This document shows positions 6,527 to 8,729 of a stretch of 8,729 bases of DNA, piece by piece (position 1 is the stretch's first letter; the number at the start of each line of letters is the position of its first letter). The position numbers were made by a program, and so were the translations under genes. Under the pieces are notes generated by a model that saw nothing but the letters and a program-made list of their open reading frames with translations, had not been told where the DNA came from and ran no database searches. The stretch comes from JAENVT01 sp031412355. GTDB taxonomy: Bacteria; Actinomycetota; Acidimicrobiia; Acidimicrobiales; Ilumatobacteraceae. The DNA lies in assembly GCA_031412355.1 (NCBI GenBank), contig JANOCR010000021.1, positions 1 to 8,729 of the forward strand, in the 5' to 3' direction.

Positions 6527-6557
6527 TAACTGTGGCTGGCGGGGCGGGAGGGGCGAT

Positions 6558-8045
6558 TCAGCCGCGCTGGTAGTTGGGGGCTTCCTTGGTGATGGTCACG
6601 TCGTGAGGATGGCTCTCCTCGCGACCGGCCGTGGTCACCTTCATGAAGCGCGCCGAGCGCAACGCCTCGAGCGTCGCGGCGCCGGCGTAACCCATTCCGC
6701 TGCGCAGTCCGCCGACGAGTTGATACATCACATCGCTCAAGGTCCCGGCGTAGGCGACCCGGCCCTCGATCCCCTCGGGAACGAGCTTGCGGGTGGCAGC
6801 ACCGACCTCGGACTGTGCGGTTGCGTAGCGATCGGCACCGAGACCCTGCATGGCGCCCATCGAGCCCATGCCTCGGTAGCTCTTGTAGCGCCTGCCCTCG
6901 AACAGTTCGAGTTCGCCGGGCGCTTCGTCTGTTCCCGCCAAAAGCGATCCGAGCATGACCGTGTCGGCACCTGCAGCAAGCGCCTTCACCATGTCGCCGG
7001 AGTACGTGATGCCGCCGTCGGCGATGATCGGGACACCCCGCTTGCGGGCCTGCCTGCAGGTGAAGTAGATCGCCGACAGTTGCGGCATGCCGGCACCACT
7101 GACCACCCGCGTCGTGCAGATTGAACCTGCGCCCACGCCCACCTTGATCGCGTCGGCACCTGCCGCGGCCAGTGCATCGACACCATCCTCTGTGACGACA
7201 TTGCCGGCGACGACGGCGAGGGTGGGCCACGACGACTTGATCCGCTCTATGGCCTTGATCACGCCGGCGGAATGGCCGTGAGCCGTGTCGAGCGCGACCG
7301 CATCGACGGACTGGTTGAACAGTGCCTCGACGCGCTGTTCGAGATCGGCGCCGACTCCAACCGCTGCCGCGCAGCGCAACCGGCCAGCCGAGTCGCGGGT
7401 GGCGTTCGGGAACTCTTGCCGCTTGAGGATGTCTTTCACCGTGATGAGGCCGATCAGGCGGTAGTCGGCATCGACCAGCGGCAACTTCTCGATGCGGTGC
7501 TTCTGCAGGATGGTCTTGGCTTGCTCGAGAGTGGTTCCCTCCGAGGCAGTGACGAGACCGCTGGAGGTCATGAACTCGGTGACAGGACGATCGAAGTCCG
7601 CGCCCGAACAGAACCTGGTGTCGCGGTTGGTGAGGATGCCCACCAGGCGGCCGTCGGCGTCGGTGATCGGCACGCCGCTGAACTTGAAGCGGTTCATCAG
7701 CGCCTCGGCATCGTGCAGCGTGGCGGTGGGCGACAATGTGACCGGATCGGTGATCATCCCACTCTGGCTGCGCTTGACCTTCTGCACCTCGGCGGCCTGG
7801 TCTTCGATCGACAGGTTGCGGTGGATCACACCGATGCCACCTTCGCGGGCAGCGGCGATGGCCATTCGGGCCTCGGTGACCTTGTCCATCGCAGCAGACA
7901 CGATCGGTACATTGAGGGTGATGTCGGCCGCGAACGTTGCAGTGGTGTCGACGGTGTCGGGTAACACGTCGCTGTAGCCGGGGACGATGACGACATCATC
8001 GAAGGTGAGTGCTTCGAATCGATCGAAGAATTCGTGGTTGCTCAT
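6558..8045 (-). CDS. guaB: Inosine-5'-monophosphate dehydrogenase
   Basis: This cytoplasmic enzyme of 495 residues oxidises IMP to XMP with NAD+, the committed and rate-limiting step toward GMP. The N-terminal TIM-barrel part has LTFDDVVIVPGYSDV and a GGIGVIHRNLS signature. Residues about 97-150 and 158-212 form two CBS domains (Bateman module), which in this family regulate activity through nucleotide binding. The barrel resumes with LDTAHGHS. The catalytic loop GVGAGSICTTR places the nucleophilic cysteine at Cys310, with the flap KSYRGMGSMGAMQ and the Arg406-Tyr407 pair of the DRYA motif downstream, followed by KLVPEGIEGRVAY. Everything needed for catalysis is present and the length is normal (E. 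coli 488). I chose the ATG at 8045 because AGGAG (8057-8053) lies 7 nt upstream; a GTG at 8066 would put the ribosome binding site inside the gene. The start overlaps the purN stop as ATGA, so the two are translationally coupled. The gene faces the helicase gene across a 132-bp spacer that contains the duplicated hairpin. Confidence 0.97.
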   Translation of the reverse strand: MSNHEFFDRFEALTFDDVVIVPGYSDVLPDTVDTTATFAADITLNVPIVSAAMDKVTEARMAIAAAREGGIGVIHRNLSIEDQAAEVQKVKRSQSGMITDPVTLSPTATLHDAEALMNRFKFSGVPITDADGRLVGILTNRDTRFCSGADFDRPVTEFMTSSGLVTASEGTTLEQAKTILQKHRIEKLPLVDADYRLIGLITVKDILKRQEFPNATRDSAGRLRCAAAVGVGADLEQRVEALFNQSVDAVALDTAHGHSAGVIKAIERIKSSWPTLAVVAGNVVTEDGVDALAAAGADAIKVGVGAGSICTTRVVSGAGMPQLSAIYFTCRQARKRGVPIIADGGITYSGDMVKALAAGADTVMLGSLLAGTDEAPGELELFEGRRYKSYRGMGSMGAMQGLGADRYATAQSEVGAATRKLVPEGIEGRVAYAGTLSDVMYQLVGGLRSGMGYAGAATLEALRSARFMKVTTAGREESHPHDVTITKEAPNYQRG

Positions 8046-8635
8046 GCGTTTGCTCCTGTCGTGCACAAGGTAGCGAGAGTTTCGACGAGTAGGCGGTGTT
8101 CCACGCCATGAACTCGATCAGCGAGACTCTCGAGGGTGTCGGATGGGTGAATGGGAACTGTGGCCGTCGCCAACACCGGGCCATCGTCGACGCCCTCGTT
8201 GGGGACGAGGTGGACCATGACGCCGGTGTGGTTGCGTCGCCCATCTTGAGCCTCGCGCCACGCCCGTTCGATGGCGTCGACTCCTGGCAACTCGCCCGGC
8301 AATGCGGGGTGCAGGTTCACGACCATGCCGGGAAACCAGCCGAGGAAGCTCATCGACAGCAGTCGCATCCACCCGGCCAGCACGACCCAGTCGGGATCGA
8401 AGCCACTGACGATGTCGGCAAGGCGCGCGTCGTAGTCGGATCGCGGCTCGCCGGGCCGCGGAGCCACGTGCACGTACGGCACGCCGGCATCGGCGGCGCG
8501 TTGCAGCGCGCCGCTGCCGGCCTTGTTCGATACCACCGCCGACACGCCTGCGGGCAGGCGACCGTCGGCGCAGGCATCGAGCACGGCTTGCAGGTTGGTG
8601 CCAGTTCCGGAGGCGAGAACGACCAGCCTGGTCAC
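8042..8635 (-). CDS. purN: Phosphoribosylglycinamide formyltransferase (GAR transformylase)
   Basis: This cytoplasmic enzyme of 197 residues transfers a formyl group from 10-formyltetrahydrofolate to glycinamide ribonucleotide in de novo purine synthesis. The N-terminus LVVLASGTGTNLQAVLDAC carries the phosphate-binding GTGTNLQ (residues 10-16). The catalytic set is visible as Asn107 and His109 in NLHPALPGELPG and Asp150 in GVDDGPVL, by comparison with E. coli Asn106/His108/Asp144, together with the conserved NHTGVMVH. The HPALPG form differs from the HPSLLP of E. coli and is one I associate with other bacterial PurN branches. I chose the GTG at 8635 because the conserved fold starts there and because it overlaps the upstream stop as GTGA. 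An ATG at 8692 would add 19 residues (MGHRCAGP...) that lie over the previous gene and look like out-of-frame sequence. Its own stop overlaps the guaB start by 4 nt. No separate promoter is seen, so expression depends on the operon. Confidence 0.95.
   Translation of the reverse strand: MTRLVVLASGTGTNLQAVLDACADGRLPAGVSAVVSNKAGSGALQRAADAGVPYVHVAPRPGEPRSDYDARLADIVSGFDPDWVVLAGWMRLLSMSFLGWFPGMVVNLHPALPGELPGVDAIERAWREAQDGRRNHTGVMVHLVPNEGVDDGPVLATATVPIHPSDTLESLADRVHGVEHRLLVETLATLCTTGANA
8053..8057 (-). promoter_or_regulatory. Ribosome binding site of guaB
   Basis: AGGAG on the minus strand, with a 7-nt spacer to the ATG at 8045. It is the clearest Shine-Dalgarno sequence in the window, decides the guaB start, and lies inside the 3' end of purN. 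Confidence 0.85.
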
Positions 8636-8729
8636 TGCAGGTGCACCCGGTGTGGGTCGTGCTGGGCGGGGACCAGCGCACCGATGACCCATGTCGGCTC
8701 GTCGATGAGTTGCCGCACGATCTCGATGT
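8632..8729 (-). CDS. C-terminal end of an unidentified upstream operon gene (partial)
   Basis: An open frame enters from the right edge and ends with TGA at 8634-8632, giving the last 31 residues of a protein. It begins IEIVRQLIDEPTWVIGAL and ends DPHRVHLQ. The stop overlaps the GTG start of purN by 4 nt, the same arrangement seen between purN and guaB, which is the main reason to accept this frame over the others open here. The fragment is too short to name. It lies in the same operon as purN and guaB, so a role in purine or one-carbon metabolism is possible but not shown. Confidence 0.6.
   Translation of the reverse strand, partial: IEIVRQLIDEPTWVIGALVPAQHDPHRVHLQ

Larger units (their letters stand above)
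6426..6557. other. Convergent intergenic spacer
   Basis: This 132-bp gap between the helicase stop and the guaB stop contains the two hairpin units and little else. Its last 31 bp (6527-6557) hold a G-rich stretch (GGCTGGCGGGGCGGGAGGGGC, counted from 6534) with no obvious structure. No classical intrinsic terminator with a T-tract is visible on either strand. A long plus-strand frame that starts inside copy 1 runs over guaB in antisense and is not regarded as a gene. Confidence 0.7.

Noticed and set aside
6432..7124. A 230-codon plus-strand frame starting in the hairpin repeat, where the 51-bp period would encode a repeated 17-residue unit (VWARFVPYVAYCRARKI-like)
   Set aside because: Most of it is antisense to guaB, there is no ribosome binding site, and the in-frame repeat follows simply from 51 being divisible by 3. 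The inverted-repeat structure explains the conservation better.
8046..8066. GTG at 8066 as the guaB start (502 residues)
   Set aside because: The AGGAG ribosome binding site for the ATG at 8045 would lie inside the gene, and the added residues MHDRSKR are just the translated binding site.
8636..8692. ATG at 8692 as the purN start (216 residues)
   Set aside because: The extra residues precede the conserved beta strand, overlap the last codons of the upstream gene and have no family match, whereas GTG at 8635 gives a normal length and a 4-nt overlap.

Overview
This is a high-GC window with the codon use of an actinobacterium. Actinobacteria is suggested by the UvrD2-style helicase carrying an HRDC domain and by the strong G/C third-position bias. 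The Acidimicrobiia (Ilumatobacter/Microthrix-like lineages) are my best guess. That placement is inference from gene style and was not tested by any search. No rRNA, tRNA, CRISPR array or insertion sequence is visible.

Layout. (1) Bases 1-2457, plus strand: a short leader with a TTGACA box and a GC-rich hairpin, then two adjacent genes 13 bp apart. They encode a MoxR-family AAA+ ATPase (CoxD type) and a von Willebrand factor A (VWA) protein with an intact DxSGS MIDAS (CoxE type). Such pairs normally act together as a chaperone for the maturation of another enzyme, but no client enzyme is encoded here. (2) Bases 2464-3534, minus strand: an unrecognised membrane-anchored protein with a proline-rich cytoplasmic head, one transmembrane helix and an exported C-terminal domain. 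It converges on the VWA gene with only 6 bp between the stop codons. (3) Bases 3535-3641: a 107-bp divergent promoter region. (4) Bases 3642-6425, plus strand: a 927-residue UvrD/Rep-type SF1A helicase with all main motifs, an N-terminal CCHC cluster, a roughly 230-residue N-terminal extension and a C-terminal HRDC domain. (5) Bases 6426-6557: a convergent intergenic spacer that holds two nearly identical 44-bp hairpin units repeated at a 51-bp period. (6) Bases 6558-8729, minus strand: a purine operon running right to left, made of an unidentified gene end, purN and guaB, each joined to the next by a 4-nt start/stop overlap.

Functionally, purN (third step of de novo IMP synthesis) and guaB (IMP to XMP, the committed step to GMP) form a coherent purine module. 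The helicase is a DNA-repair or replication-maintenance gene and stands alone. The MoxR/VWA pair stands alone with respect to its client. Most of the window is ordinary housekeeping sequence. The parts most worth a second look are the duplicated hairpin, the helicase architecture, the orphan MoxR/VWA pair and the unrecognised proline-rich membrane protein.
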